A stretch of DNA of 64,000 nt from Abyssibacter profundi (lineage in GTDB: Bacteria > Pseudomonadota > Gammaproteobacteria > Nevskiales > OUC007), in assembly GCF_003151135.1 (NCBI RefSeq), contig NZ_QEQK01000007.1, positions 188,424 through 252,423 of the forward strand, read 5' to 3'. Positions 1 to 8,269 of this stretch are shown here, piece after piece (the stretch's first letter is position 1; each line of letters opens with the position of its first letter). Position numbers and translations under genes: made by a program. The notes under the pieces are model-generated. The model ran no database searches. It saw nothing but the letters and a program-made list of their open reading frames with translations, and had not been told where the DNA came from.

Positions 1-79
1 TGATCACGGGCCTCAAAGAGCTCTAGATCGTCATCGAACGCCGGCCGCGCGACCGCGCGGTCTGGCCTTCGTGATTCAG
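1..79 (+). other. Possible 3' tail of an upstream gene
   Basis: The frame starting at base 3 reads ITGLKEL and then stops with TAG at 24-26. If that stop is ignored, the frame continues with protein-like codons to a TGA at 72-74, just before a strong terminator. The simplest reading is the end of a plus-strand gene that lies mostly outside the window. Too little is visible to name it. Confidence 0.25.
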
Positions 80-105
80 CGGCCCGCCTTGTGCGGGCCG
101 TTTTT
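80..105 (+). terminator. Rho-independent terminator
   Basis: An 8-bp perfect GC stem (CGGCCCGC at 80-87, GCGGGCCG at 93-100) with a 5-base loop is followed directly by TTTTT. It would end the plus-strand gene entering from the left edge. It also lies between that gene and the convergent nhaR end at 119. Confidence 0.85.
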
Positions 106-118
106 GTTGGAGCGGCGA

Positions 119-994
119 TTAATTCGACGCCGGCCAGGCGATCTCCTCGGTCAGCTGGCCGCGGCGCTGAATCAGCCACAGCGACATCTCCACGGTTGGC
201 ATTTCACCCAGGGTCACCAGTCCCATCTGCGCATGCACGGTATCCGTGATGACGGCGGGCACCGGCGCCGCGCCCAGACCCGAGGCACAGAGGCTTTTCA
301 TCAGCGCAGTATCCACACAACGGGCCGCGATTCTTGGTCGCACCCCCCGCTGGTCCAACCATGCGGACACCTGACTGGACATGACCGACCCCGCCTGCCA
401 GAGGATGACCGGTTGTTGATGCAAATTGGCGGGAAACCCATCGGCGAGTCGATCGGCGAATGCCTCGGTCGCAACCCAGGCCAGCGGCGAGCGGACCAGC
501 AGCCGGATGTCGAAATCGCTCAGGTCACCGGTCGCGGGCTCTCGGTCGGACACGATGGCGTGCAGCCGACCCGACAGCAGCCGACCCTGCAAGTCGTCCA
601 GCGGGCCCTCGACGAAAATGGCCTCGCGCCGCTGATCACCGCGGATCAACGCTGCCGTGCAAGCCACCGCCATCGATTTGGGCACGCTGTCGGTGAGACC
701 GATGCGGCAGGGAATGGCCAACTCGCCCGGATGGTCGACCAGCACAGCCGCCAGCTCATCCCCCAGCTCGAAGATCTGGCGTGCATAGGCCATCGCCATC
801 GTCCCGGCATCCGTCGGCCTCAGCGCGCGGCCGTGGCGTGCCAGCAGTGGCTGCCCCGCCTGCGCCTCTAGCTGCTTGAGCTGCGCACTCACCGCCTGCG
901 GAGAAACATGTAGCGCAACGGCAGCCGCCTGTACGGAACCCAGCCGAACCGTCTCGTAGAGGTAGCGAAGGTGCTTGTAATTAATCTGCGCCAC
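119..994 (-). CDS. nhaR: NhaR-like LysR-family transcriptional activator
   Basis: LysR-type regulator of about 291 residues. The N-terminus, INYKHLRYLY followed by a winged helix-turn-helix (GSVQAAAVALHVSPQAVSAQ, about residues 18-37), closely follows the NhaR pattern, which activates nhaA in response to sodium. A substrate-binding-like domain follows. I place the start at GTG 994, which gives MAQINYKH as in NhaR; a TTG at 1000 in the same frame is the alternative. The gene is divergent from the HPF-like gene and nhaA, which supports the assignment. Direct control of those genes from the 995-1090 region is inference. Confidence 0.85.
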   Translation of the reverse strand: MAQINYKHLRYLYETVRLGSVQAAAVALHVSPQAVSAQLKQLEAQAGQPLLARHGRALRPTDAGTMAMAYARQIFELGDELAAVLVDHPGELAIPCRIGLTDSVPKSMAVACTAALIRGDQRREAIFVEGPLDDLQGRLLSGRLHAIVSDREPATGDLSDFDIRLLVRSPLAWVATEAFADRLADGFPANLHQQPVILWQAGSVMSSQVSAWLDQRGVRPRIAARCVDTALMKSLCASGLGAAPVPAVITDTVHAQMGLVTLGEMPTVEMSLWLIQRRGQLTEEIAWPASN

Positions 995-1090
995 GATCAA
1001 TCCATAGTTGATAAAGACTCAATATTAATGTGCTTTTATTTGATTTTTTGCTCCGTACACTGCTGAGTCTCATCCTGATGAGGCATAGCC
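995..1090. promoter_or_regulatory. AT-rich divergent promoter region with hairpin over an SD sequence
   Basis: This 96-base gap between nhaR and the HPF-like gene is markedly AT-rich (for example TTTTATTTGATTTTTTG at about 1034-1050) compared with its surroundings, as expected for back-to-back promoters and LysR-type binding. A perfect inverted repeat, CTCATC-CT-GATGAG at 1069-1082, includes the likely Shine-Dalgarno GATGAGG of the downstream gene. It could therefore act in the DNA as a protein site or in the RNA as a translational hairpin. Confidence 0.5.
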
Positions 1091-1465
1091 ATGCAACTGG
1101 ATATACAGGCGCTGTACTTCGACATGACGCCCGGCATTGAGGGTGCGATCACCCGCGCAGCCGAGCAGCACATGGACCGCTTCGACCATGCGGTCAAGAA
1201 GCTCACGGTGCGCGTCTATGACACCAACGGCCTCCGCGGGGGCGTGGATAAAGGCTGCCGCATCCATTCCGATCTCGGGCGGGCGCGGGCACTCGTGGTC
1301 GAAGCTGTCGATGAGGATCTTTACACGGCGATCAGCCGCGCCTTTGAAAAGGCCGAGCGGGCGACCAGCGGCCGGCTGCAGCGTCAGCGCAGACCCACCG
1401 ACCGACGGCTACGCGCCACCATTCGCCGCGGGCTGGAGCCCATGGTCGCACAGCCCCTAGGCTAA
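1091..1465 (+). CDS. Short HPF/RaiA-like ribosome hibernation factor
   Basis: Protein of 124 residues with the S30AE/HPF fold pattern: an N-terminal strand, a helix (PGIEGAITRAAEQHMDRFDH), a strand (KKLTVRVYDT), and a C-terminal helix (DEDLYTAISRAFEKAERATS) followed by a very basic tail. HPF and RaiA bind the 30S subunit near the decoding centre and silence ribosomes in stationary phase or stress. The length fits the short form without the C-terminal dimerisation domain. It lies between nhaR and nhaA and may be co-regulated with sodium or pH stress (inference). The family call is good; the choice between HPF and RaiA is not settled by sequence alone. Confidence 0.75.
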   Translation: MQLDIQALYFDMTPGIEGAITRAAEQHMDRFDHAVKKLTVRVYDTNGLRGGVDKGCRIHSDLGRARALVVEAVDEDLYTAISRAFEKAERATSGRLQRQRRPTDRRLRATIRRGLEPMVAQPLG

Positions 1466-1489
1466 ACCGCTCCCCACACCATCTACGAC

Positions 1490-1523
1490 AAGCCCCGCCC
1501 GGCCCCTGCGCCAGGCGGGGCTT
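1490..1523 (+). terminator. Hairpin between the HPF-like gene and nhaA
   Basis: A 10-bp perfect stem (AAGCCCCGCC at 1490-1499, GGCGGGGCTT at 1514-1523) ends 16 bases before the nhaA ATG. There is no long T-run, so it may be a weak terminator, a processing site, or a structure that limits read-through or translation into nhaA. Confidence 0.5.
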
Positions 1524-1539
1524 GCTGCCGAGAGCCCCC

Positions 1540-2709
1540 ATGAACTGGAAAGCCCTGCAATCCAACGAAGCCGCCCCCGGCATTTTGTTGATGATCTGCG
1601 CCGTCGCCGCGTTGCTCATCGCCAACTCGCCCCTCTCAGCGCTCTACGACCGCCTGATCCAGACCCCCCTGGCGATCACCCTGGGCACGGCCGGACTGGA
1701 GAAACCGCTGCTGCTCTGGATCAACGATGGCCTGATGGCGTTGTTCTTCCTGCTGGTCGGCATCGAACTCAAGCACGAGTTGCTATTCGGGCACCTGCGT
1801 AACCGCCGACAAATCGCGCTACCCGCCGCGGCCGCTGTGGGCGGCATGCTGGTGCCCGCGGCTGTGTACCTGGCCTTCAACTGGCAGGACCCGATCGCGC
1901 GAAACGGCTGGGCGATCCCGGCGGCAACCGACATTGCCTTTGCACTGGCGATCTTCGCCATGCTGGCCAAGCATTTGCCCAGCGAGGTCAAAATCTTCCT
2001 CCTGGCAATCGCCATCATCGACGATATCGGCGCGATTCTGATTATCGCGCTGCTCTACACCGCAGACCTCAGCCTGTTGTCCCTGTTGATGGCCGCCGGC
2101 CTGACGGCCCTGCTGTTCCTGCTCAATCGAAAGGTTCAATCGTCCGCCGCCCCCTTCATCATCGTCGGGACCGTGTTGTGGGTAGCGACGCTAAAGTCCG
2201 GCGTCCACGCCACATTGGCCGGCGTGGTCGTCGGGTTAATGCTGCCCCTCCGGGTCAAGAGTACGGATCAGGTGTCTGCGGGCTATCGGGTGGAGCATGG
2301 CCTCAAGCCCTGGGTGTACTTCCTGGTGTTGCCCCTGTTCGCCCTGGCCAATGCCGGAGTCAACCTGCAGGGCACCGCCATCGGTGATGCCTTCACACCC
2401 GTCGTGCTGGGGATTGCAGCCGGCCTGCTGATTGGCAAGCCCCTCGGGGTCATGGGGGCGGTCTGGCTTGCTGAAACCTGCCTACGGATCAAGCGCCCCG
2501 CCCTGCTCACCTGGCCGGTCGTGCTCGCCGTTGGCTGTCTCTGCGGGATTGGCTTCACCATGAGCCTGTTCATCGGGTCGCTGGCTTTCGAGCATGCGCC
2601 CTCCATGAATTTGGGGGACGAGCGGGTAGGCATTCTGGCCGGATCCACGCTGTCCGCTGCCCTGGCTGCATGCGTGCTCAGCCGGACCCGGGCCACCTCT
2701 TCCAACTAA
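1540..2709 (+). CDS. nhaA: Na+/H+ antiporter NhaA
   Basis: Inner-membrane antiporter of 389 residues that exports Na+ in exchange for protons. The family signature is clear: MNWKALQSNEAAPGILLM at the N-terminus, the essential Asp pair in AIIDDIGAI (about residues 155-163), and PLFALANAGV and CGIGFTMSLFIG near the C-terminus. About 12 hydrophobic segments are visible and the length is normal for the family. ATG 1540 starts exactly at the conserved N-terminus; the upstream TTG at 1522 lies in the hairpin. The gene ends 16 bases before the SbtA-type permease, so the two are probably co-transcribed. NhaR is encoded upstream. Confidence 0.95.
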   Translation: MNWKALQSNEAAPGILLMICAVAALLIANSPLSALYDRLIQTPLAITLGTAGLEKPLLLWINDGLMALFFLLVGIELKHELLFGHLRNRRQIALPAAAAVGGMLVPAAVYLAFNWQDPIARNGWAIPAATDIAFALAIFAMLAKHLPSEVKIFLLAIAIIDDIGAILIIALLYTADLSLLSLLMAAGLTALLFLLNRKVQSSAAPFIIVGTVLWVATLKSGVHATLAGVVVGLMLPLRVKSTDQVSAGYRVEHGLKPWVYFLVLPLFALANAGVNLQGTAIGDAFTPVVLGIAAGLLIGKPLGVMGAVWLAETCLRIKRPALLTWPVVLAVGCLCGIGFTMSLFIGSLAFEHAPSMNLGDERVGILAGSTLSAALAACVLSRTRATSSN

Positions 2710-2725
2710 TCCATTTGCGACCATC

Positions 2726-3670
2726 ATGACACTCGACGCGCTCGCCAATCTCCCATTTCTGCTCTTCATCCTGGGTGCGCTGCTGGCTTTTTTCGGGCGG
2801 ATGATCGCGATCCCGGTGGATGCGAACAGCTGGTTGGGGACTCTGCTCGTTCTGCTGCTGGGGCTTAAAGGCGGCGTCGGGCTGGCGCAGACGGAATCGC
2901 TCACCGTCGGCGGGGCGGCCATCATCGCCGGCCTGCTTGCGGCCGTGATCGTGCCCCTGCTCTGTCACCCGGTGCTGCGCAGGCTGGGCGGTTGGCCCCG
3001 GGAACTCTCTGCGGCCGCCGCCGGGCATTATGGTTCGATCAGCGTGGCCACGTTCGTCGCGATGATGGCCTACCTCGAGTCTCGTGGGGCGCAGGTCGAC
3101 TCGGTCATGATTGCCGTGATGGCCCTCATGGAGGCGCCGGCACTGCTGATCGGATTGATGCTGGCCAGCCCACAGGGGGCCGACCACCGCAAGACATTCA
3201 AAGCGGCGCTGAGCAATGCCCCGATGCTCTTGCTGCTGGGCAGCATGGCCATTGGCTGGACCGTGCATTCGGTCCAGCCGGACGCAGCCGATGTGCAATC
3301 GATTCTGGGCTGGATACCCGGCCTGCTCAGCATCTACCTGTTGCTGCTGGGCCAGAAGGCTGGCCTGTTGCTGGCCCGTGAGCGCCTACCCGTCGGCGAC
3401 CTGAGCTTTGCAATGGTCTGGCCATTCGTCAGTGGCACGCTGGCCTTTGGTATCGGCAGCCTGTTTGGGCTGGAGCCCACGAGTCTGGCCTTGCTCTGCA
3501 TTCTGTCGGCGAGTGCAAGCTATATCGTTGCGCCCGCCGTGCTGTCACTGGCGATGCCCACGCTGGAACTGACCCGCATCCAGGTCATGGTCATCGGTGT
3601 GACCTTCCCGGTGAACCTGCTGGTCGGCATTCCACTGTGGACCTGGGCGACTGGCGCCGCCGCTGGTTAG
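2726..3670 (+). CDS. SbtA-type sodium-dependent bicarbonate permease (DUF897 family)
   Basis: Membrane protein of 314 residues with about 10 hydrophobic segments in two similar halves. It matches the SbtA/DUF897 family pattern: FFGRMIAIPVD, LLGLKGGVGLA and AAGHYGSISVATFVAMMAYL in the first half, with FALGIGSL-like and SASYIVAPAVLSLAMP motifs in the second. Characterised members import bicarbonate with Na+. Directly behind nhaA, it could use the sodium gradient maintained by NhaA (inference). No PII-like SbtB gene follows. Substrate specificity in a non-cyanobacterium is not certain. Confidence 0.85.
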   Translation: MTLDALANLPFLLFILGALLAFFGRMIAIPVDANSWLGTLLVLLLGLKGGVGLAQTESLTVGGAAIIAGLLAAVIVPLLCHPVLRRLGGWPRELSAAAAGHYGSISVATFVAMMAYLESRGAQVDSVMIAVMALMEAPALLIGLMLASPQGADHRKTFKAALSNAPMLLLLGSMAIGWTVHSVQPDAADVQSILGWIPGLLSIYLLLLGQKAGLLLARERLPVGDLSFAMVWPFVSGTLAFGIGSLFGLEPTSLALLCILSASASYIVAPAVLSLAMPTLELTRIQVMVIGVTFPVNLLVGIPLWTWATGAAAG

Positions 3671-3716
3671 CGCGCCGTCGGCCCAGGGAAGCGCTGATCG
3701 ATTCCCTCGATACCTG

Positions 3717-4688
3717 TCAGGCAGATGCCATGCTGTTCGGTAATCGCCGGGTCGGCGGCAGTCGCACCTGCACAGAATTACCACCGCTGCGCTGCGCCTG
3801 CTCCAGCGCTGCCTCGGCCATCGACATCAGACGATGCACGGACAGCTCATCGATCTGAGCCTCGTGCTCGATGGATGTCAGGCCGACGGAAACCGTGACG
3901 CGACGTTGCGAGATGCCGCAGGGCATGGCCGCGACGGCCTGACGAATCGACTCGGCATGCCGCTGCGCCTTCTCATCCTGCATGCCGCGCAGCGCCACGG
4001 CGATGCGCCCGCCACCGAAATGGTAGCTGGTATCGCCCGAGCGCCGCGTCCGCTCCGAAATAACGCGCGCAAGGGCCTGCAGCAGGTCTTCCACGTCACC
4101 GTCCTGATCAAAGGCGTCAAACTCATCAACGCCGATGAGCAACAGACTGAATGGCAACCGGGCGCGCAGCCCACGACCCCACTCGCTGACGAACTGTTCC
4201 TCGAACAGGCGGCGAGTGAACAAATCGGTTGCCGGGTCACGCACGCTGCGGTGCCGCATCAACAGGGCGTCTTCGATGAGGCGCGCACCATCCACCAAGG
4301 CACGCCGAACGACGGGTGTACCCAGATCAAGCCGGCGCGAGGAATACACGCTCAGAACCCCCACCAGTGCACCGGTGGCGTCAACAACGGGCTCTCCTGC
4401 GCAGACCTGCGCCAGCGGCACACGTGGTCCGGCGGATTCGCTCGTCGAGTCCGGCGCCCAGATCACGGTTTCTTCGGCCTGCCGCACGCGCTGACTCAGC
4501 GCGTGCTCGGGATCAATGCTGGCCACCCCGCCTCCGTGTGCGGCCGCGATCATCCATTGAGGCCCCTCGGCCATCGTGAGCGATGCGTATTCGCAGCCGG
4601 TCGCCAGCGCCGTCATACGAACCACGCGCTCAAGCGTGAAGTCTTTGTGCGCGTTGCCCCCGATTTGTGCCTCCGGTTGGCTCTGCAT
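3717..4688 (-). CDS. GAF-like + degenerate GGDEF protein with retained I-site
   Basis: Protein of about 323 residues. The N-terminal half (about residues 15-165) looks like a small-molecule-binding GAF module. The C-terminal half is a GGDEF domain introduced by ATDLFTRRLFEEQF. The catalytic signature is GGGRI instead of GGDEF, so cyclase activity is unlikely. RSGD sits exactly five residues before it, matching the RxxD inhibitory site that binds c-di-GMP. The start at ATG 4688 is preceded by GAGGGAG; the frame could be extended upstream to 4754. It is divergent from the active-looking cyclase at 4933. A role as c-di-GMP receptor or scaffold is inference. Confidence 0.8.
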   Translation of the reverse strand: MQSQPEAQIGGNAHKDFTLERVVRMTALATGCEYASLTMAEGPQWMIAAAHGGGVASIDPEHALSQRVRQAEETVIWAPDSTSESAGPRVPLAQVCAGEPVVDATGALVGVLSVYSSRRLDLGTPVVRRALVDGARLIEDALLMRHRSVRDPATDLFTRRLFEEQFVSEWGRGLRARLPFSLLLIGVDEFDAFDQDGDVEDLLQALARVISERTRRSGDTSYHFGGGRIAVALRGMQDEKAQRHAESIRQAVAAMPCGISQRRVTVSVGLTSIEHEAQIDELSVHRLMSMAEAALEQAQRSGGNSVQVRLPPTRRLPNSMASA

Positions 4689-4932
4689 TACGGCCACTCC
4701 CTCGTTTGGTCCCTGGCTCCATCGTGACCGCTGCCCTGCTCGCAGCGCAACCATGCGTAGGACAGCTAACCAATCCGCTGGCCGAGCGTTTACTCTCTGG
4801 ACATGGATGGGATTTATCTCCCTTTACCCGGCGGATTTCAAGGCTCGTTGAATGGTGTAGGGTCCGGTGAAACCGGCTTTCCCCCTTTGGACCCCTCCGT
4901 GCTTTCGCATCGAGTTCGTTAAAACATCACCG

Positions 4933-6102
4933 ATGCCCAAACGCCTGCCTCAGTGGTTCCAAACGCATTTTCTGCAGATCGACGCGGATCGGGAACACGC
5001 GTTCAAGCGTTCGTTTCTGCACTCGGGCCGTGGCCGCCGCGAGCTCGGCATCGTGCTGTTGCTGCTCCTTGTCCCCACGCTACCTTGGTACGGCCCGCAC
5101 CTACTTGCCATACCCGAGTCGGTGTTCGCCGCCCTGCCCGTCGCGCTTCAGTGGGCAAGCCTGATCACCGCTTTGCTTGCGCTGGTGGTCAACCGCCTCG
5201 CCCGCGGTCATCTGCGCGTGGTGCTGACCGTGGCGACGATGAATCTGGTCGCCATCATCTTTCTCACCGCACTGCGCGTGGTGGGCAGCCACCAGGGGTT
5301 CGAGATTCCGATTGCGATTCAAGCCACCCTGGTTGTGGGTGTCGGCGTGATGGCCGGCATGACCGCCCGCCACAATCTGGTGTTCTTCGGTACCGTGCTG
5401 CTGGGTATGACCGTGGCCGAGCTGTGGTGGGTGGAGAACCCCAGCAACCAAGTCATCGAAATCTACGCCATTGTGATGATCAGCGGAATCAGCCTGATCG
5501 GCGCGCTGGCTGTGGAACATGCCGCGCGCGGCGCCTGGAAAGATCAGGCCTCGCTGGCCTACCGCGCCAACTACGATGATCTCACCGGCCTGGCCACGCG
5601 GGCATTTTTTAGAGAACAAATCGAGTCGCTGTTAAGAGCCGCCCGCCGCGACGAGCGACCGGTGGCGCTGGCCATTGTCGATATCGACCATTTCAAGGCC
5701 ATCAACGACACCCACGGGCATCTGGTCGGTGATGAGGTCATCCGTAGTGTCGCCGAGGAAATACGCCTGCTCTGCCGCCGATCCACCGATCTGGCCGCAC
5801 GATTGGGAGGAGAGGAATATGCGCTGTTTCTCTACGGTGCGGATGCGCCCGATGCCCAGCGACTGCTCACCGAACTGCTCGATCGCATCCGCGCCTTGCG
5901 GTTTCACGACACCAACGGCCGCCCCCTGTCCCTCAAAACCACGGCAAGCTGTGGTCTGGTGACCGCGCCGCCGGGCATGACGGTGACGCGCAACGGCCTG
6001 CTGCTGTCTGCCGACAGTCAGCTCTATGTGGCCAAGCGGTCCGGCCGCGATCGGTTGAGCTGGGAACTCTACAAAGGTGAAACCATCAGCCACACCCGCT
6101 AG
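4933..6102 (+). CDS. Membrane diguanylate cyclase (six TM segments + GGDEF)
   Basis: Protein of 389 residues. Six hydrophobic segments (roughly residues 35-210) form a membrane sensor module, followed by a GGDEF domain beginning DDLTGLATRAFFREQ. The catalytic motif is intact as GGEEY, with metal-binding DIDHFKAIND upstream and the RxxD product-inhibition site RSTD five residues before GGEEY. It should make c-di-GMP from two GTP at the inner membrane. ATG 4933 is chosen; GTG 4867 in the same frame would add 22 non-conserved residues. It is flanked on both sides by opposite-strand GGDEF proteins that lack the catalytic residues. Confidence 0.88.
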   Translation: MPKRLPQWFQTHFLQIDADREHAFKRSFLHSGRGRRELGIVLLLLLVPTLPWYGPHLLAIPESVFAALPVALQWASLITALLALVVNRLARGHLRVVLTVATMNLVAIIFLTALRVVGSHQGFEIPIAIQATLVVGVGVMAGMTARHNLVFFGTVLLGMTVAELWWVENPSNQVIEIYAIVMISGISLIGALAVEHAARGAWKDQASLAYRANYDDLTGLATRAFFREQIESLLRAARRDERPVALAIVDIDHFKAINDTHGHLVGDEVIRSVAEEIRLLCRRSTDLAARLGGEEYALFLYGADAPDAQRLLTELLDRIRALRFHDTNGRPLSLKTTASCGLVTAPPGMTVTRNGLLLSADSQLYVAKRSGRDRLSWELYKGETISHTR

Positions 6103-6117
6103 GGAAGCCCCCGACGA

Positions 6118-7251
6118 CTAGCGCGGCTCCACCACCACCCGATCGCCGCCCTGCTGCCGGGCCAATGCCAGCGCATGCTCCGCTTGCAGCAGGACGCGCT
6201 CCAGTCGGTCCGACTGGCGTCCCTCGTAATCGCTGATGCCGATGCTTGCGGTCAGCACGTCACCCTCCAACGGAATCATGCGCAGACGGTATTGCAGCCG
6301 GGCGGCGTGCTGGGCGGCGGATTCACGGGAGGTGTCGGGCAGCAACATGACAAATCGCTGCCCAGCCCAGCGGGCGGCCAGATCGGAACTGCGTGCCTGC
6401 GTATGCATGACCTCACCGATAGCACGGAGCAACGCGTCGGTCGCGTCCGGGCCCAGCCGGTCGGCGAGCCCGTCGAACTGATCCAGCTCGATGGTCATGA
6501 CCGCCAGCGGGTGACCATTGCGTCGCGCCTGGTTCAGACAGCGCTCAGCCTGATGCATCAGCTCACTGCGATTCAGCAAGCCGGTCAATGCATCGGTCAC
6601 GGCCAGGCCGGCCAATGCGGCATTCGCCTGTTCCAAGGCCTCAGATCGGGCATCGAGATCGGCACCTAGCGCGTCCAGTACATCCAGCCGCTCCATGACC
6701 AAGGCGGTGAACTCGGCCAGCGTGCCCAGCAGCCAGCGCTCGTGTGGCCGGGGTGTCCGCGGCGTCGACCAATAGCAGCCGATCGCGCCCACAGGCGCGT
6801 CAAGCTGGATCGGGGTCACCACCAGCCCGCGGACGAAGGTGGAGCGGTAAAGCGTCTGCGGCACCCGATCATCGGCATGCGCATCGGGAATGATCACGAC
6901 CTCGCCCTGCAGCATGGCCCAACCGCTGACGCAGGCCCTGAGTGGAAATCGCCGCCCTTTCCAAAGCGGCGCGACCGCGTCTTCCTCGACGTAGCAGCAT
7001 TGGCCCTCTGCGCGCATGACAAAGCAAGCACCCTGCGCATCCAGGCAGGTACGCACCGATCGACAGACCGCGGTTTGCAGGTCGGCCAATGTTGGGGCCT
7101 GGAACAAGCGGGGTACGGCCTGCAGCAAGGTCTGCATGGATCGCAGGCAGGCGGGCTGATCGGCCGCCGGCACCTCCGGTGGCATCAACCGAGTTGGACT
7201 GGCAGCGACGGTTTTCAATCCCACCTCCCCGCGCGCGTTGGCTGCGTCCAT
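6118..7251 (-). CDS. GAF + degenerate GGDEF protein with retained I-site
   Basis: Protein of 377 residues. A GAF-like domain (about residues 55-195, including ACVSGWAMLQGEVVIIPDAHAD) is followed by a short coiled coil (LDARSEALEQANAALAGL) and a GGDEF domain starting TDALTGLLNRSEL. The catalytic motif is AGQRF rather than GGDEF. The metal-binding region reads ELDQFDGLADRLG. RSSD lies five residues before AGQRF, so the c-di-GMP inhibitory site is kept. It converges on the active cyclase with a 15-base gap. A receptor function is likely but inferred; a cytosolic location follows from the lack of a signal or TM segment. Confidence 0.82.
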   Translation of the reverse strand: MDAANARGEVGLKTVAASPTRLMPPEVPAADQPACLRSMQTLLQAVPRLFQAPTLADLQTAVCRSVRTCLDAQGACFVMRAEGQCCYVEEDAVAPLWKGRRFPLRACVSGWAMLQGEVVIIPDAHADDRVPQTLYRSTFVRGLVVTPIQLDAPVGAIGCYWSTPRTPRPHERWLLGTLAEFTALVMERLDVLDALGADLDARSEALEQANAALAGLAVTDALTGLLNRSELMHQAERCLNQARRNGHPLAVMTIELDQFDGLADRLGPDATDALLRAIGEVMHTQARSSDLAARWAGQRFVMLLPDTSRESAAQHAARLQYRLRMIPLEGDVLTASIGISDYEGRQSDRLERVLLQAEHALALARQQGGDRVVVEPR

Positions 7252-7339
7252 GCAGCAATGCTGCCGAGCTTAGTCCGCCCTGAGTCCTGAGCAAGCCGCA
7301 ACGGGGAGTTTCCGACAAACGCGCGACCGAGGCCGACCC

Positions 7340-8266
7340 CTACCGCAAGCTGGCGCCCAGAAAATCGAGCAACATGTCCCAGGACCGACCACCGGGCAGC
7401 ACCGCGTCGAAGTGTCCCTCGCCGGCGACCACCCGCAGCTGCACCGGATCGTTCTCGAGCATGGCGGCATGCGCAAACGCCTCCACGGACTCGGGCGCCA
7501 CGATCTCGTCCTGCCCTCCGCTGATCAACAACACCGGCACGCGCAGGGGCAATCGGTCCATGGGTGAAACCGCCGCGTAGCGATCTCCGACAGTCGCGGG
7601 CGTACCGCCCATCACCCTGTCCACTGCAGCGTGGCAACTGCGCTCCGGGCCGACACGGTAGGCCGCCAGGTCGGTAATCGGCGCGATCCCGACCACCGCG
7701 CGAACCGGCAGCGGCGCATCGGCGGGTAGCGGACCATGCGGGTCGTCGCGCGTCGCGGCCCACAGCGCCATCTGCCCGCCTGCGGAGTGACCCAGTACGG
7801 CGACGCGTGACAGATCCAGTGGCTGGCTGTCACCCAGTGTCTGCAGGTGATCGATCGCAGCACCCGCATCCAGGAACGTGCCCGGCCACCCTCCATCCGG
7901 ATCGCCAATGCGTCGGTATTCGATGGACCAGGTGGCATAGCCGGCGTCGGTGAGACCAGCGGCCAGATGACTGAAATATTCCAGGCTGAACTGGGACAGC
8001 CAACAGCCTCCGTGTATCAGGACCACGACCGGATGCGGCCCGGCACCGGCCGGCAGTCGGAGTTCACCGAACTGCTGTGGGGCCGGCCCGTACGCCAGCC
8101 GTTGACCAGGGGGCGGCTGCGGCATCGCCGATAAGACAGACCAGGCCAGGGGTGTTGCGGTGGCGGGCGCCGCCGTCTCGGCAACCGGCGCCACGGGCGT
8201 GCGGCTGGCGCAGCCCACCAGCCCGAACAGGAATAGGCCCGCGGCCAGAGATCGGATCCAGGACAT
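7340..8266 (-). CDS. Lipoprotein alpha/beta hydrolase with HGGxW motif, next to kynureninase
   Basis: Protein of 308 residues with a lipoprotein signal peptide ending LVGC (Cys19). The alpha/beta-hydrolase core has an oxyanion motif HGGCW (85-89), nucleophile elbow GHSAGG (Ser161), Asp in GGQDEIV (about 253) and His in GEGHFD (about 285). HGGxW is characteristic of esterase/kynurenine-formamidase-type hydrolases. It starts three bases after the kynureninase stop codon, so co-expression is very likely, and arylformamidase activity (N-formylkynurenine to kynurenine) is a reasonable guess. The lipoprotein signal is odd for that role because the pathway is normally cytosolic. A general lipid-anchored esterase is the alternative. 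Confidence 0.75.
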   Translation of the reverse strand: MSWIRSLAAGLFLFGLVGCASRTPVAPVAETAAPATATPLAWSVLSAMPQPPPGQRLAYGPAPQQFGELRLPAGAGPHPVVVLIHGGCWLSQFSLEYFSHLAAGLTDAGYATWSIEYRRIGDPDGGWPGTFLDAGAAIDHLQTLGDSQPLDLSRVAVLGHSAGGQMALWAATRDDPHGPLPADAPLPVRAVVGIAPITDLAAYRVGPERSCHAAVDRVMGGTPATVGDRYAAVSPMDRLPLRVPVLLISGGQDEIVAPESVEAFAHAAMLENDPVQLRVVAGEGHFDAVLPGGRSWDMLLDFLGASLR

Positions 8267-8269
8267 ACG

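Noticed and set aside
24..74. In-frame TAG as a recoded stop in the left-edge gene
   Set aside because: Only seven codons precede the stop, so neither recoding nor a broken gene can be argued.
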